Shown piece by piece: positions 1 to 8,648 of a stretch of 64,000 nucleotides of DNA. The translations under genes and the position numbers were made by a program. The notes beneath the pieces are model-generated. The model worked only from the letters and a program-made list of their open reading frames with translations, ran no database searches and was not told the origin of the DNA. The stretch's first letter is position 1. Each line of letters starts with the position of its first letter. Origin of the DNA: Pseudomonas putida (GTDB lineage Bacteria; Pseudomonadota; Gammaproteobacteria; Pseudomonadales; Pseudomonadaceae); NCBI RefSeq assembly GCF_028682455.1, contig NZ_JANHLD010000005.1, positions 140,001 through 204,000 of the forward strand, read 5' to 3'.

Positions 1-767
<767 letters not shown>

Positions 768-903
768 AATACTGCTTGGGTTTTGAGAAAACCCTAAACT
801 TGGCTCAGCAATCTCAAATGACTTATTCGAAGTCTTTCGACTTCTCGTGTAGCCACTTGTGATGCTGATAATCTTTTTGACTATCAGTCTGAGCTCACAA
901 GCA

Positions 904-960
904 CCCACACGAATTGCTTGATTCGATTGTTAAAGAGCGTTGGCCGAAGTCTTTCGCTTC
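904..960 (-). promoter_or_regulatory. rRNA leader antitermination elements (boxB-like hairpin, boxA, boxC)
   Basis: Read in the direction of rRNA transcription, a small stem-loop (GAAGCGAAAGACTTC, 945-960) is followed by boxA (CGCTCTTTAACA, 928-939) and a boxC-like GTGTGGG (904-910). This is the order known from rrn leaders that bind NusA/NusB/S10. A second short hairpin, GAAGTC-TTTC-GACTTC, lies at 829-844, and another imperfect stem-loop at 865-887. These may take part in RNase III processing of the 16S precursor, which is an inference from position. Confidence 0.8.
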
Positions 961-973
961 AACCGAGGCGCGC

Positions 974-1002
974 ATTCTACGCTTTCCTCAGAGTGTGTCA
1001 AG
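974..1002 (-). promoter_or_regulatory. rrn promoter, proximal (sigma70)
   Basis: On the minus strand there is TTGACA (997-1002), a 17-nt spacer and TAGAAT (974-979), about 210 bases upstream of the mature 16S end. The match to the sigma70 consensus is very strong. It is the most downstream of three such promoters in tandem. Confidence 0.85.
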
Positions 1003-1083
1003 CGTTTATTTTGAAGTTTTTTAGCAAAAGCCTTTCAACTTCAACCGCTTAACTCGCTGCGATCTCTCGTCAGCGGGAGGCGA

Positions 1084-1112
1084 ATTCTACAGCGTTTCAA
1101 TTCGCTGTCAAC
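1084..1112 (-). promoter_or_regulatory. rrn promoter, middle (sigma70)
   Basis: On the minus strand there is TTGACA (1107-1112), a 17-nt spacer and TAGAAT (1084-1089). The hexamers are the same as in the proximal promoter, with a similar flanking context (GTAGAATTCGCCTCC against GTAGAATGCGCGCCTC), as if the promoter unit had been duplicated. Confidence 0.85.
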
Positions 1113-1226
1113 CACCTTTTCACCGCTGCCGACCTTTCGATCGAAGCCCCTCCAGCACCACCTGAAACCGCTAACTCTTTGAAACTCAAGAAGTTTTCGG
1201 TTCCGACTACGCCGGAAGTGGGGCGA

Positions 1227-1254
1227 ATTATAGAGAAACTAAATGGCGCGTCAA
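1227..1254 (-). promoter_or_regulatory. rrn promoter, distal (sigma70)
   Basis: On the minus strand there is TTGACG (1249-1254), a 16-nt spacer and a perfect TATAAT (1227-1232). It is divergent from rhtA, whose upstream site begins only about 36 bases away. The stretch 768-1382 therefore holds rRNA leader and promoters, and then rhtA control DNA. No other gene is seen in it. Confidence 0.75.
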
Positions 1255-1289
1255 GGATTAATTGCAAAGCCGGCAAATAAAAGAAAAAT

Positions 1290-1307
1290 GCGCACTATAT
1301 TGCTCAC
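1290..1307 (+). promoter_or_regulatory. 18-bp repeated operator-like site upstream of rhtA
   Basis: The sequence GCGCACTATATTGCTCAC occurs here and again, with one difference at position 2, at 10899-10916. Here it ends 75 bases before the rhtA ATG. There it ends 71 bases before the second EamA gene. The site is an imperfect inverted repeat (12 of 18 positions agree with its own reverse complement). The repeated sequence and matched spacing suggest a shared transcription-factor site. The proposed regulator is the XRE-cupin protein encoded beside the second copy. Confidence 0.55.
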
Positions 1308-1382
1308 AGCTACCACATTAAGCATCATAAGCCTGGCCTCGACCTTGTGCGCCCTTCTACTAATAAGGAATACCCACCCTCG

Positions 1383-2270
1383 ATGAACGCCCAACCCCGC
1401 AGCCTGGCCGCCACGCTGTTCCCCATCGGCCTGCTGCTGATCGCCATGGCCTCTATACAGTCCGGCGCATCCCTGGCCAAGAGCATGTTCCCGATCGTAG
1501 GCGCACAAGGCACCACGACCCTGCGCTTGATCTTCGCCAGCGTCATCATGCTGTTGCTCCTGCGTCCGTGGCGCGCGCGCCTGACCGCCAGCACCCTGCG
1601 CACTGTCATCATCTATGGCATGGCCCTGGGTGGCATGAACTTCCTCTTCTATATGTCGTTGCGCACGGTGCCTCTGGGCATTGCCGTCGCACTCGAATTC
1701 ACAGGCCCCCTCGCCGTCGCGCTCTACGCCTCGCGCCGGGCCGTCGACTTTCTCTGGATCGGGCTTGCCGTAATCGGCCTGCTACTGTTGATCCCCATCG
1801 GCCAGACGGGCAGCGGTATCGACCTGGTCGGTGCCGGCTACGCCTTGGGGGCTGGTGTGTGTTGGGCGCTGTACATTCTGTATGGCCAAAAGGCAGGCGC
1901 CGAAAACGGTATCCAGACAGCCGCCCTGGGAGTGATGATCGCTGCGCTCTTTGTCGCCCCGATCGGCATCGCCCACGCTGGCAGCGCCTTGCTCACGCCG
2001 GCCCTGCTACCTATCGCCCTGGGTGTGGCGATATTGTCCACGGCCCTGCCCTACAGCCTCGAGATGGTCGCCCTTACGCGCATGCCCGCCAGGACCTTCG
2101 GCACTTTGATGAGTATCGAACCCGCCTTCGGTGCGCTTTCTGGGCTACTGTTCCTGGGCGAGGTGTTGACTACAGCGCAATGGCTGGCCATTGCCGCCAT
2201 CATTACTGCATCAGTAGGCGCTACGCTGTCGATGCGCAAAGAAACGCCGGCACTGGTCGCCGCCGACTGA
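1383..2270 (+). CDS. rhtA: Threonine/homoserine-type EamA exporter RhtA
   Basis: A 295-residue inner-membrane protein of the drug/metabolite transporter (EamA) superfamily. It closely resembles E. coli RhtA along its length, sharing blocks such as IAMASIQSGASLAKS, TVPLGIAVALEFTGPLAVAL and LSTALPYSLEMVALTR. RhtA exports threonine, homoserine and related amino acids with proton coupling. About ten hydrophobic segments form two EamA repeats. The ATG at 1383 is preferred over the in-frame GTG at 1347: an AAGGA lies shortly upstream (near 1365-1369), and the 295-residue length matches the family, although the spacing is long. The gene is divergent from the rRNA operon and has the 18-bp site upstream. 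Confidence 0.9.
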   Translation: MNAQPRSLAATLFPIGLLLIAMASIQSGASLAKSMFPIVGAQGTTTLRLIFASVIMLLLLRPWRARLTASTLRTVIIYGMALGGMNFLFYMSLRTVPLGIAVALEFTGPLAVALYASRRAVDFLWIGLAVIGLLLLIPIGQTGSGIDLVGAGYALGAGVCWALYILYGQKAGAENGIQTAALGVMIAALFVAPIGIAHAGSALLTPALLPIALGVAILSTALPYSLEMVALTRMPARTFGTLMSIEPAFGALSGLLFLGEVLTTAQWLAIAAIITASVGATLSMRKETPALVAAD

Positions 2271-2454
2271 TTTGAGAAATATTTGCATTTAAATCGGAAC
2301 GGAACATTGTGCCACGCCGCCTGCGTCTTTAAGCTGTCATCTTACGTCAACCTTGAAGCTATCTAATTGACAAGACATGGACGCAATCGAGCATCAGGAA
2401 GACGCTACACGCATTAGACCCGGGCGATAGATCCGGTACGTATTAAGGACGGGA

Positions 2455-2736
2455 ATGAAACGAATTTTGCTCATCCTGGCTATGTTGGCCATTGCCGGGT
2501 GTGCGGCGACTGCAAAAACCGAAGTCAAGCGCGGCAAGAAGGGCCTGCACATCAATTGCTCAGGCCTGTCGTCGTCCTGGGACAAGTGCTATAGCAAAGC
2601 GACGGTGGCCTGCGGGGAAAAAGGCTACAAAGTCATCGCGCGCTCAGGTGAAGACGATGCCGAGCCCGGCGACTATCTCTTCGGGCTCAATCCCGCTGGC
2701 TACACCAGTCGCAGCATGATCGTGATCTGCAAATAA
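2455..2736 (+). CDS. Small putative lipoprotein, unknown function
   Basis: A 93-residue protein. Residues 1-15 form a short signal peptide ending in the lipobox IAGC, so Cys16 would be lipidated. The mature part has three further cysteines outside the last residues (NCSG, KCYSK, VACGEKGY) and ends ICK, and is otherwise polar. The last three segments (YLFGLNPAG, SRSMIVICK) look like beta strands. An AAGGACGGGA ribosome binding site sits just before the ATG. It appears monocistronic and ends at a bidirectional terminator. I do not recognise a named family. The gene call rests on the signal peptide, ribosome binding site and terminator. Confidence 0.75.
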   Translation: MKRILLILAMLAIAGCAATAKTEVKRGKKGLHINCSGLSSSWDKCYSKATVACGEKGYKVIARSGEDDAEPGDYLFGLNPAGYTSRSMIVICK

Positions 2737-2753
2737 GCCCTGTTCATAAAAAA

Positions 2754-2777
2754 CGGCAGCCCCCAGGCTGCCGTTTT
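2754..2777. terminator. Bidirectional intrinsic terminator
   Basis: A perfect 8-bp stem CGGCAGCC/GGCTGCCG with a CCCA loop is flanked by an A-run on the left and a T-run on the right. It can terminate both the lipoprotein gene and the convergent aminopeptidase gene. Confidence 0.85.
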
Positions 2778-2799
2778 CATTTATAGAACGCGCTCGTGC

Positions 2800-4608
2800 T
2801 CAGAGCGCTTGGGTGCGTACCTGCAACCACTGCAGGGCGCTACCGTCGAGCAACGGCGCCAGGCGCTCGCGCACCTGCTGGTGATAGTCATTTAGCCAAC
2901 TGCGCTCCTGCTCGCTCAGCAGCTCTGGCAGCAAGCAGCGCGTATCAATCGGGCATAGCGTGAGGGTTTCGAACTCAAGGAAATCACCAAACTCGCTACG
3001 CCCCAGCTCACGGTTGAACACCAGGTTCTCGATTCGAACGCCCCACCGCCCTGGACGATAGGTGCCCGGCTCGATCGAGGTAATCATCCCCGCCTGCATG
3101 GCGGTCTGGGGCGCCGGGTTGGCTTGATACGCGATGACTTGCGGCCCTTCATGCACATTCATGAAGTAACCGACCCCATGCCCGGTTCCGTGCCCATAAT
3201 CGACCTGGTCAGCCCAGATCGGCGCCCGTGCGATGGCATCGAGCAATGGCGAAAGAATGCCACGCGGAAAGCGAGCCCGCGACAACGCGATCACACCCTT
3301 GAGCACCCGCGTACAATCCTGCTTCTGCTCAAAGCTGGGCGTGCCCACCGGCACCATGCGGGTGATGTCTGTCGTACCGCCGAGATACTGCCCGCCCGAG
3401 TCGATCAGCAGCAGCCCATCACCCTCGATAGACGCATGCGACGCTTCGGTGGCGCGATAGTGTGGCATGGCGCCATTGGCGTTGAACGCAGCGATGGTCG
3501 AGAAGCTCAGCGAAACGAAGCCCGGACGGCGGGCTCGGGCTGCACTGAGCCGCTCATCGACCGTCAACTCAGTGACCGGCTCGCGTCCAAGTGCCGACTC
3601 CAGCCAGGCAAAAAACTCGCACAGTGCGGCGCCGTCCTGCTCCATTACCCTGCGAATATGCAGCACATCCTCTGCGCTTTTCCGTGACTTGGCCAAGGTC
3701 GTCGGGTTGGGTCCCTCGACCAGTTGCACTTCTGGTTGCAACTGGCCGATCAAGCCACAGGTGACCCGCGCCGGATCGACCAGCAATCGGCTACCCGGCG
3801 CAATTGCGGCGAGGCCCGCCTGGATAGCGTCGTAGTCACGTACTTCTATACCGTCGAGTTCCAATACCTGCCTTAGTTGCGATTCGAGCTTGCCCGGTGC
3901 AACGAACAGGATCGCCTGCTCCTCGCTGACCAACGCGAAGGCCACGAACACCGGGTTGTAAGAGACATCACTACCACGCAGGTTGAACAACCAGGCAATG
4001 TCGTCAAGCGTCGCAATAAAGTGCCAGCCAGCGCCGCGCTCGCGCATTGCCTCGCGCAGCTGGGCAAGCTTCTGACCACGTGTCACGGTCGCTTCGGGAG
4101 GCAAGTGCTGATACACCGGGCAATTTGGCAGTGCTGGACGATCGCGCCATACCTGGGCGAGCAGATCCTGGTCGGTCAACAAGCGTGCACTACGAGCAGC
4201 GAGGCGATCTTCAAGCTGGCGCGCCGACGCCAGCGCCATCACGGCACCATCCACCGCCACCACCCCTGCCTCCGGGGTCTGCTCGGCCAGCCAGTCCAGC
4301 GGCCCCGGACTGCCGGGTCGCAGCTTCATCAATTCGATAGTGCTACCGGCAAGCTCTCGCTCCGCCTGCTCCCAATAACGGCTGTCAGCCCAGAGTCCGG
4401 CGAAATCTGCGGTTACGACCAAGGTACCCACCGAGCCGTGGAAACCGGAAAGCCACTGCCTGCCCTGCCAATATTCCGGCAGGTACTCGGAGAGGTGCGG
4501 GTCTGCCGAAGGTACCAACAGAGCAAAAATGCCTTGCCGGTCAATCAACTGGCGAATAGCTGCCAGGCGTGCGGTAACCGCTTCCTGCGTTGAAGACTGA
4601 GTATTCAT
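2800..4608 (-). CDS. pepP: Xaa-Pro aminopeptidase (long, three-domain M24B)
   Basis: A 602-residue cytosolic metallopeptidase that removes N-terminal residues preceding proline. Two creatinase-like N-terminal domains (about 1-310) precede the pita-bread M24 catalytic domain. The metal ligands are visible: Asp in LLIDSGGQYLGG and TTDITR, His in GHGTGHGVGYF, and Glu in SIEPGTY and RIENL. A C-terminal M24_C-type segment (after about 535, around TLCPIDTR) makes it the long form rather than the roughly 440-residue E. coli PepP. The ATG at 4608 has AGGAG seven bases upstream. The open frame extends further, but without support. Because the E. coli-type PepP is a different subfamily, the gene symbol is only approximate. 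Confidence 0.88.
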   Translation of the reverse strand: MNTQSSTQEAVTARLAAIRQLIDRQGIFALLVPSADPHLSEYLPEYWQGRQWLSGFHGSVGTLVVTADFAGLWADSRYWEQAERELAGSTIELMKLRPGSPGPLDWLAEQTPEAGVVAVDGAVMALASARQLEDRLAARSARLLTDQDLLAQVWRDRPALPNCPVYQHLPPEATVTRGQKLAQLREAMRERGAGWHFIATLDDIAWLFNLRGSDVSYNPVFVAFALVSEEQAILFVAPGKLESQLRQVLELDGIEVRDYDAIQAGLAAIAPGSRLLVDPARVTCGLIGQLQPEVQLVEGPNPTTLAKSRKSAEDVLHIRRVMEQDGAALCEFFAWLESALGREPVTELTVDERLSAARARRPGFVSLSFSTIAAFNANGAMPHYRATEASHASIEGDGLLLIDSGGQYLGGTTDITRMVPVGTPSFEQKQDCTRVLKGVIALSRARFPRGILSPLLDAIARAPIWADQVDYGHGTGHGVGYFMNVHEGPQVIAYQANPAPQTAMQAGMITSIEPGTYRPGRWGVRIENLVFNRELGRSEFGDFLEFETLTLCPIDTRCLLPELLSEQERSWLNDYHQQVRERLAPLLDGSALQWLQVRTQAL

Positions 4609-4807
4609 GCTGACTCCTGCTACCACGGCATCCGATGTTTTAGGCGCAGATAATGGAACAGCCTTCAGTCCCCGGCAACCGCCCGGCAGGATTGATCCCT
4701 TCTTCCGTCGATCCTGCGCAGTGAACTTCCAGGCCCCTGAGCCTTCACAACTCTTAGAGCCCTTCACAAGCAAACCCTGCAAGCGCCTAGCTGCCGAGGA
4801 TGCATCC

Positions 4808-5917
4808 ATGCCCCGTTCGACCGATCTGAAACAAGGTGTCGTACTACTCGACACCCGCGAGCACACCCCGGAACACGAACACAGCGTGCACCTCAAGCTT
4901 GCCGAGCGTCTGGCGCAATTGCTCCAGACCCAGGTCGTTACTCCCAGCCGGCCGCCTACGCTACGTGACAACTTTTATTACCTGCCCACCGAAACCCTCG
5001 TCGACCCGGCGCACTGCCGGGCGCTGGGAATTAGCTCGACCGCGGACTTGTTCGGTGGCGTGGTGAGCCATCCGTACATGGCAACCAAGGCGATTTCTCA
5101 TCCGCTACCGGCCAATGCCCGCTTCCCCCTCGGCTGGACCGACGACTTTGCCCGCCAGGCCAGCGACGCCTTGCTGCGCGGCTACACCGTCTTCAGCGTG
5201 GAGGACGCTACCCAGGCGGCGGCGCTGTTACTGCGCGAGGGCCCGCTGCGGATCAAGCCCGTACGCGCCACGGCGGGGCGAGGTCAAACGGTGGTCACCT
5301 CAATGCATGAGGTTGAACAAGCGCTGCAAGGCCTGGACAGACAGGAGCTTGCACTCTGGGGCTTGACCCTGGAGGAGAACCTGACCCAGGTACAGACCTT
5401 CAGCGTCGGCCAGGCGCTGGTTGCCGGGATCCTGTGCAGCTATTACGGCACCCAACAACTGACACGCGACCACGACGGCGAAGAAATCTATGGCGGCTCG
5501 GACCTGGTTCTGGTGCGTGGCGACTACGACACGTTGCTGCAATTGGAACTCGAGGATCACCTGCGCCTGGCCATCACCCAGGCCAGAACCTACGAGTTGG
5601 CAGCCTTCCACACCCTTCCAGGGTTCATGGCCTCACGGCGCAACTACGACGTCGCACTCGGCCTCAACGACCAAGGCAAAGCGCGCAGTGGCGTACTCGA
5701 ACAATCCTGGCGCATTGGAGGCGCAAGCAGTGCCGAGGTCCTGGCGCTGCAGGCATTTGCTGCGGATCCGGCACTCACACGTATCCGCGCCTCCACCCAT
5801 GAAGCATTCGACACGCCTGAGCTGCCCGCCGATGCGACCATCTTCTATCAGGGGGACGACAGTGAAATCGGAAGAATCTGCAAGTACGCACGGATCCGCG
5901 ACTATGACCATCCATAG
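4808..5917 (+). CDS. DUF3182-family protein (ATP-grasp-like)
   Basis: A 369-residue soluble protein that I match from memory to the DUF3182 family of proteobacteria. There is no signal peptide or membrane segment. The central part (about residues 150-290) looks like an ATP-grasp fold: RIKPVRATAGRGQTVV resembles the ATP-binding strand and glycine loop, followed by LWGLTLEENL and a GGSDLVLVRGDY segment. An enzymatic role such as ligase is therefore inferred, with no known substrate. The start at 4808 has GAGGA seven bases before it. An in-frame upstream extension to 4607 runs through the promoter region of the divergent aminopeptidase and is unlikely. The last 14 bases overlap the next gene, so the two are probably co-translated. 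Confidence 0.8.
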   Translation: MPRSTDLKQGVVLLDTREHTPEHEHSVHLKLAERLAQLLQTQVVTPSRPPTLRDNFYYLPTETLVDPAHCRALGISSTADLFGGVVSHPYMATKAISHPLPANARFPLGWTDDFARQASDALLRGYTVFSVEDATQAAALLLREGPLRIKPVRATAGRGQTVVTSMHEVEQALQGLDRQELALWGLTLEENLTQVQTFSVGQALVAGILCSYYGTQQLTRDHDGEEIYGGSDLVLVRGDYDTLLQLELEDHLRLAITQARTYELAAFHTLPGFMASRRNYDVALGLNDQGKARSGVLEQSWRIGGASSAEVLALQAFAADPALTRIRASTHEAFDTPELPADATIFYQGDDSEIGRICKYARIRDYDHP

Positions 5918-6674
5918 TGAGCCGATCGAAATCCGGGTCGATGACGAGAGCATTGCCGGCACCATCGTCAGCCCCGGCGACAAGATACCCGGCATTCTCT
6001 TTGTCCACGGCTGGGGCGGCAGCCAGCAGCGTGACCTGGCGCGGGCCAAACAGATAACCGGCCTGGGTTGTGTGTGCATGACCTTCGACTTGCGCGGTCA
6101 TGAGAAGACCGAAAGTCAGCGCCTGAGCGTCACCCGTGAACAGAACCTGGCAGACCTGGTGGCCGCTTACGACCGCCTGGTCAGCCACCCTGCGGTCGAC
6201 ACCAGCGCTATCGCCGTGATCGGCAGCAGCTACGGGGGCTACCTGGCGACCCTGCTGACCGCCTTGCGGCCGGTCAAGTGGCTGGCCATGCGCGTGCCAG
6301 CGCTGTACTGGGACGATGAATGGACAATGCCCAAGCAGGGCCTTGATCGCAAGCGCCTGACCGATTACCGCCGCCAGCCCTTGGGCCCGGCCGATAATCG
6401 TGCGCTGGGAGCTTGCGCCGAATTTGCCGGTGACGTGCTGCTGGTCGAATCAGAACAGGACGACTATGTGCCCCACAGCACGCTGATGAGCTACCGCTCG
6501 GCGTTCGTCAGTGCCCATTCCCTGACACACCGGATCGTCGACGGCGCCGACCATGCGCTCTCCAGTGACCGCAGCCAGAAAGCCTACAGCTCAATCCTCA
6601 CGGCCTGGATCAGCGAAATGGTCATCGGTGCCCGCCTCGACCATTACCCGCATCATTCACCCTGGTACTCCTGA
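5904..6674 (+). CDS. Alpha/beta hydrolase
   Basis: A 256-residue alpha/beta-hydrolase fold protein of the dienelactone-hydrolase/peptidase S9-like type. The oxyanion strand is ILFVHGWGGSQ (about 30-40), the nucleophile elbow is GSSYGG (Ser near 107), the acid is probably in SEQDDYVP (about 185-192), and the histidine is in DGADHAL near 215. It has no signal peptide, so it should be cytosolic. The start ATG lies inside the end of the DUF3182-like gene (14-bp overlap), which points to coupled translation and a shared pathway. The substrate is unknown. Its 3' end overlaps the convergent ABM gene by 22 bp. Confidence 0.88.
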   Translation: MTIHSEPIEIRVDDESIAGTIVSPGDKIPGILFVHGWGGSQQRDLARAKQITGLGCVCMTFDLRGHEKTESQRLSVTREQNLADLVAAYDRLVSHPAVDTSAIAVIGSSYGGYLATLLTALRPVKWLAMRVPALYWDDEWTMPKQGLDRKRLTDYRRQPLGPADNRALGACAEFAGDVLLVESEQDDYVPHSTLMSYRSAFVSAHSLTHRIVDGADHALSSDRSQKAYSSILTAWISEMVIGARLDHYPHHSPWYS

Positions 6675-7030
6675 GGCGGCAACGGGCAATGCAAGCCGTC
6701 CGAGGTGCTGCGCACCAGGCTGCTGAATGTCTGGAAGGCAGCAAAGTTGACACCTTTGGCCTGGTGCTGGCGGATCAGTTGCAGGAACGGCTCCTGCTCG
6801 AAGCTGCTGGTCGCCGCCTCCCAGGCATTGCGAGACTGCCATTGCAGGTATTGCAGTACACGGCTGCCATCATCGCTGGCCTGGACGCTCGCACCCATCA
6901 ACCCCGAATGCCTCGACGCCAACATCTCGCTGCGCTCAACCAACGCCTGGACCAAGGCGTGCTGGCAAGCGGGCATCACCTCGAACTCGATCATCTGGGT
7001 AAAGCACAAGCGACGCTCTGAAACCATCAT
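6653..7030 (-). CDS. Antibiotic biosynthesis monooxygenase (ABM) fold protein
   Basis: A 125-residue protein that fits the dimeric ferredoxin-like ABM fold. It begins with a strand IEFEVMPACQHAL and helix ALVQALVERSEMLA, then has the typical second half LQYLQWQSRNAWEAA...EPFLQLI. Members include small monooxygenases, heme-degrading enzymes and stress proteins, and the substrate cannot be read from sequence. Two adjacent ATG codons (7030, 7027) follow a GGGAGAGG ribosome binding site. It lies 115 bp downstream of the FAD-binding protein on the same strand and may share its transcript. Confidence 0.75.
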   Translation of the reverse strand: MMVSERRLCFTQMIEFEVMPACQHALVQALVERSEMLASRHSGLMGASVQASDDGSRVLQYLQWQSRNAWEAATSSFEQEPFLQLIRQHQAKGVNFAAFQTFSSLVRSTSDGLHCPLPPQEYQGE

Positions 7031-7138
7031 GGGCACCTCTCCCTGCCAGTAAACTTGCGATGCAACGGCACGCAGGGTAAAACCTCGAGTTAACTCAAGG
7101 TCAAGAAGTTTCTCAGTGCCTGGAGCCCGGCCCGGATA

Positions 7139-7162
7139 CCGCCGTTCAGCCCTGAACGGCGG
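7139..7162. repeat. Perfect hairpin over the stop codon of the FAD protein gene
   Basis: Stem CCGCCGTTCA/TGAACGGCGG (10 bp) with loop GCCC. The stop codon of the minus-strand gene lies in it. No T-run follows on the minus strand, so it is not a classical terminator. It may protect the mRNA 3' end or reduce read-through into the ABM gene. Confidence 0.6.
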
Positions 7163-8570
7163 CCAGGCGCAAGGCCAGGGCCTTGGCCTGCAAGGCAACA
7201 TCGGTTACCGCGGTGCTTTCCCACCACATCCCGCGCAGCGGCGGGCCCAATGCAAACAGCCGATCGCTGAAGTGGCCGTCGGCCTGCTGCACGGCCCCGC
7301 CAGCGTCGGAGGCGATCCCCAGGGCCAATGGCCCCGATCGAACCAGCCGACGCTGCAGCAGTTGCCGGGGCAAGGCACGATCCACCCGCCGCCAGTCGTA
7401 CTCGATGCCGCTGGAGTTGATCAATGCCGCGCCTTCAATCTCCCTGATCGTCGACTGGCCACGAAACCGCACGGCAATGGTCGGCGACACGCCAGGCGCC
7501 GATATCACGCGCTGAAGCGAGGCGGCATGAACCTGCAAGCGGCCCTCTTGCAACAAACGCTGCAACAACGCCTCTCCCTGGGGTGGAGAGCGATGGTGAT
7601 GACTTTCCCACCACGGGCGCACATGGCGCACGAACTGTCGGCGCTGGCGGTCACTGGCCTGGCTCCAGAGCCTTGCTATGTGCACTCGCACCGTGTCCAG
7701 CGGCGCCTGCCAGTCAATGCCCTGCGCCTGTGCCTGTCGGCATTCGGCGCGCAACACACGCAGTAATTGCAGCGGGCTGCGCACATCGGGATCGGTGGCG
7801 AGAAAGTCGTTCCAGGCGGGTGGCTGGCGTCGCACCTGAGGCAACAGCCCATGCCGGGAGAACACCTCGATGGGCCCCCGGTGCCCCGCCACATCGAGAG
7901 AGACCAGTGCATCGACCATGGTCAGGCCAGAACCGATGATCAACACCCGCCCCTGCGGGTCGAGCTTGCCCATGGCCGTGACATCCCAAGGGTCCACCGA
8001 AGCTGCGTTGAAACTGTCGTCATCGATCCGCGCCGTACGGGCCGCCGCGAACATGCCGGTGGCCAGCACGGCGCGGGCGCCACGCAAGGATCTGCCATCG
8101 GCCAAGGTGACAACGACGCCCTGCTCTTCCATCTGCAGGTCGATCGCCTCGGCCTTTACATGCTCAAGCCACGACCCATGCCGCTCAGCCCACGCCTGGG
8201 CTTCGGCCAAGCGCTGGCGTGCATAACAGCCGAACAACCCCCGCGGTGGGAACAGCTCGGCTACTGGCACTTCCTGCTGGGCAGCTTCGGGCCACCCTCC
8301 GGCGGCGATGTGTTGCTCAAGCCATTGGGTGAGATCGTCGGCGTTGTCCGGATCGACGCTCATCCGCGCAGCATTGCCGTTAAGGGTGTGGCCCAACTGA
8401 GTGGCGCTGTAGGCCTCACCGCGGCCCAGCTCGGGGCGCGGCTCGATGACCATCACCCGGCGGCGGCCAGGTTGACGCAGCAATTGCGCGCCCAGCAGGG
8501 CGCCACTGAGTCCACCGCCAATGATCAGCACGTCGACGCTCGAGGGTTCGGGTTGCTGGGGTGCACTCAT
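7146..8570 (-). CDS. FAD/NAD(P)-binding oxidoreductase (NAD_binding_9 type)
   Basis: A 474-residue flavoprotein. The N-terminal Rossmann motif VLIIGGGLSGALLG (about 14-27) binds FAD. A second dinucleotide-binding motif, VLIIGSGLTMVDAL (about 204-217), follows the ATG-like segment AVLATGMF. The arrangement matches the FAD-NAD(P)-binding family often annotated as hydroxyacylglutathione hydrolase-like or lysine/ornithine monooxygenase-like, and the substrate is unknown. Start 8570 is preferred because GGAG lies six bases before it. The ATG two codons earlier would abut that ribosome binding site. It lies 78 bp downstream of the GlxA-like regulator on the same strand. Confidence 0.82.
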   Translation of the reverse strand: MSAPQQPEPSSVDVLIIGGGLSGALLGAQLLRQPGRRRVMVIEPRPELGRGEAYSATQLGHTLNGNAARMSVDPDNADDLTQWLEQHIAAGGWPEAAQQEVPVAELFPPRGLFGCYARQRLAEAQAWAERHGSWLEHVKAEAIDLQMEEQGVVVTLADGRSLRGARAVLATGMFAAARTARIDDDSFNAASVDPWDVTAMGKLDPQGRVLIIGSGLTMVDALVSLDVAGHRGPIEVFSRHGLLPQVRRQPPAWNDFLATDPDVRSPLQLLRVLRAECRQAQAQGIDWQAPLDTVRVHIARLWSQASDRQRRQFVRHVRPWWESHHHRSPPQGEALLQRLLQEGRLQVHAASLQRVISAPGVSPTIAVRFRGQSTIREIEGAALINSSGIEYDWRRVDRALPRQLLQRRLVRSGPLALGIASDAGGAVQQADGHFSDRLFALGPPLRGMWWESTAVTDVALQAKALALRLAAVQG

Positions 8571-8648
8571 GGGCATCTCCGTCTGGTTTGCCGGCAATAA
8601 TAAGCAGGCGAATCCGGAAAAAGCAGCCACACCGGTACCAAAGTAGGA

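Noticed and set aside
4609..4807. Upstream in-frame extensions of both the aminopeptidase (to 4971) and the DUF3182-like protein (to 4607).
   Set aside because: Each extension covers the promoter region or the coding start of the divergent gene. Good ribosome binding sites support the starts at 4608 and 4808.
5490..5903. In-frame upstream extension of the alpha/beta hydrolase through the DUF3182-like gene.
   Set aside because: The extension reads low-complexity residues in another frame of a well-supported gene. The ATG at 5904 starts a normal hydrolase N-terminus.
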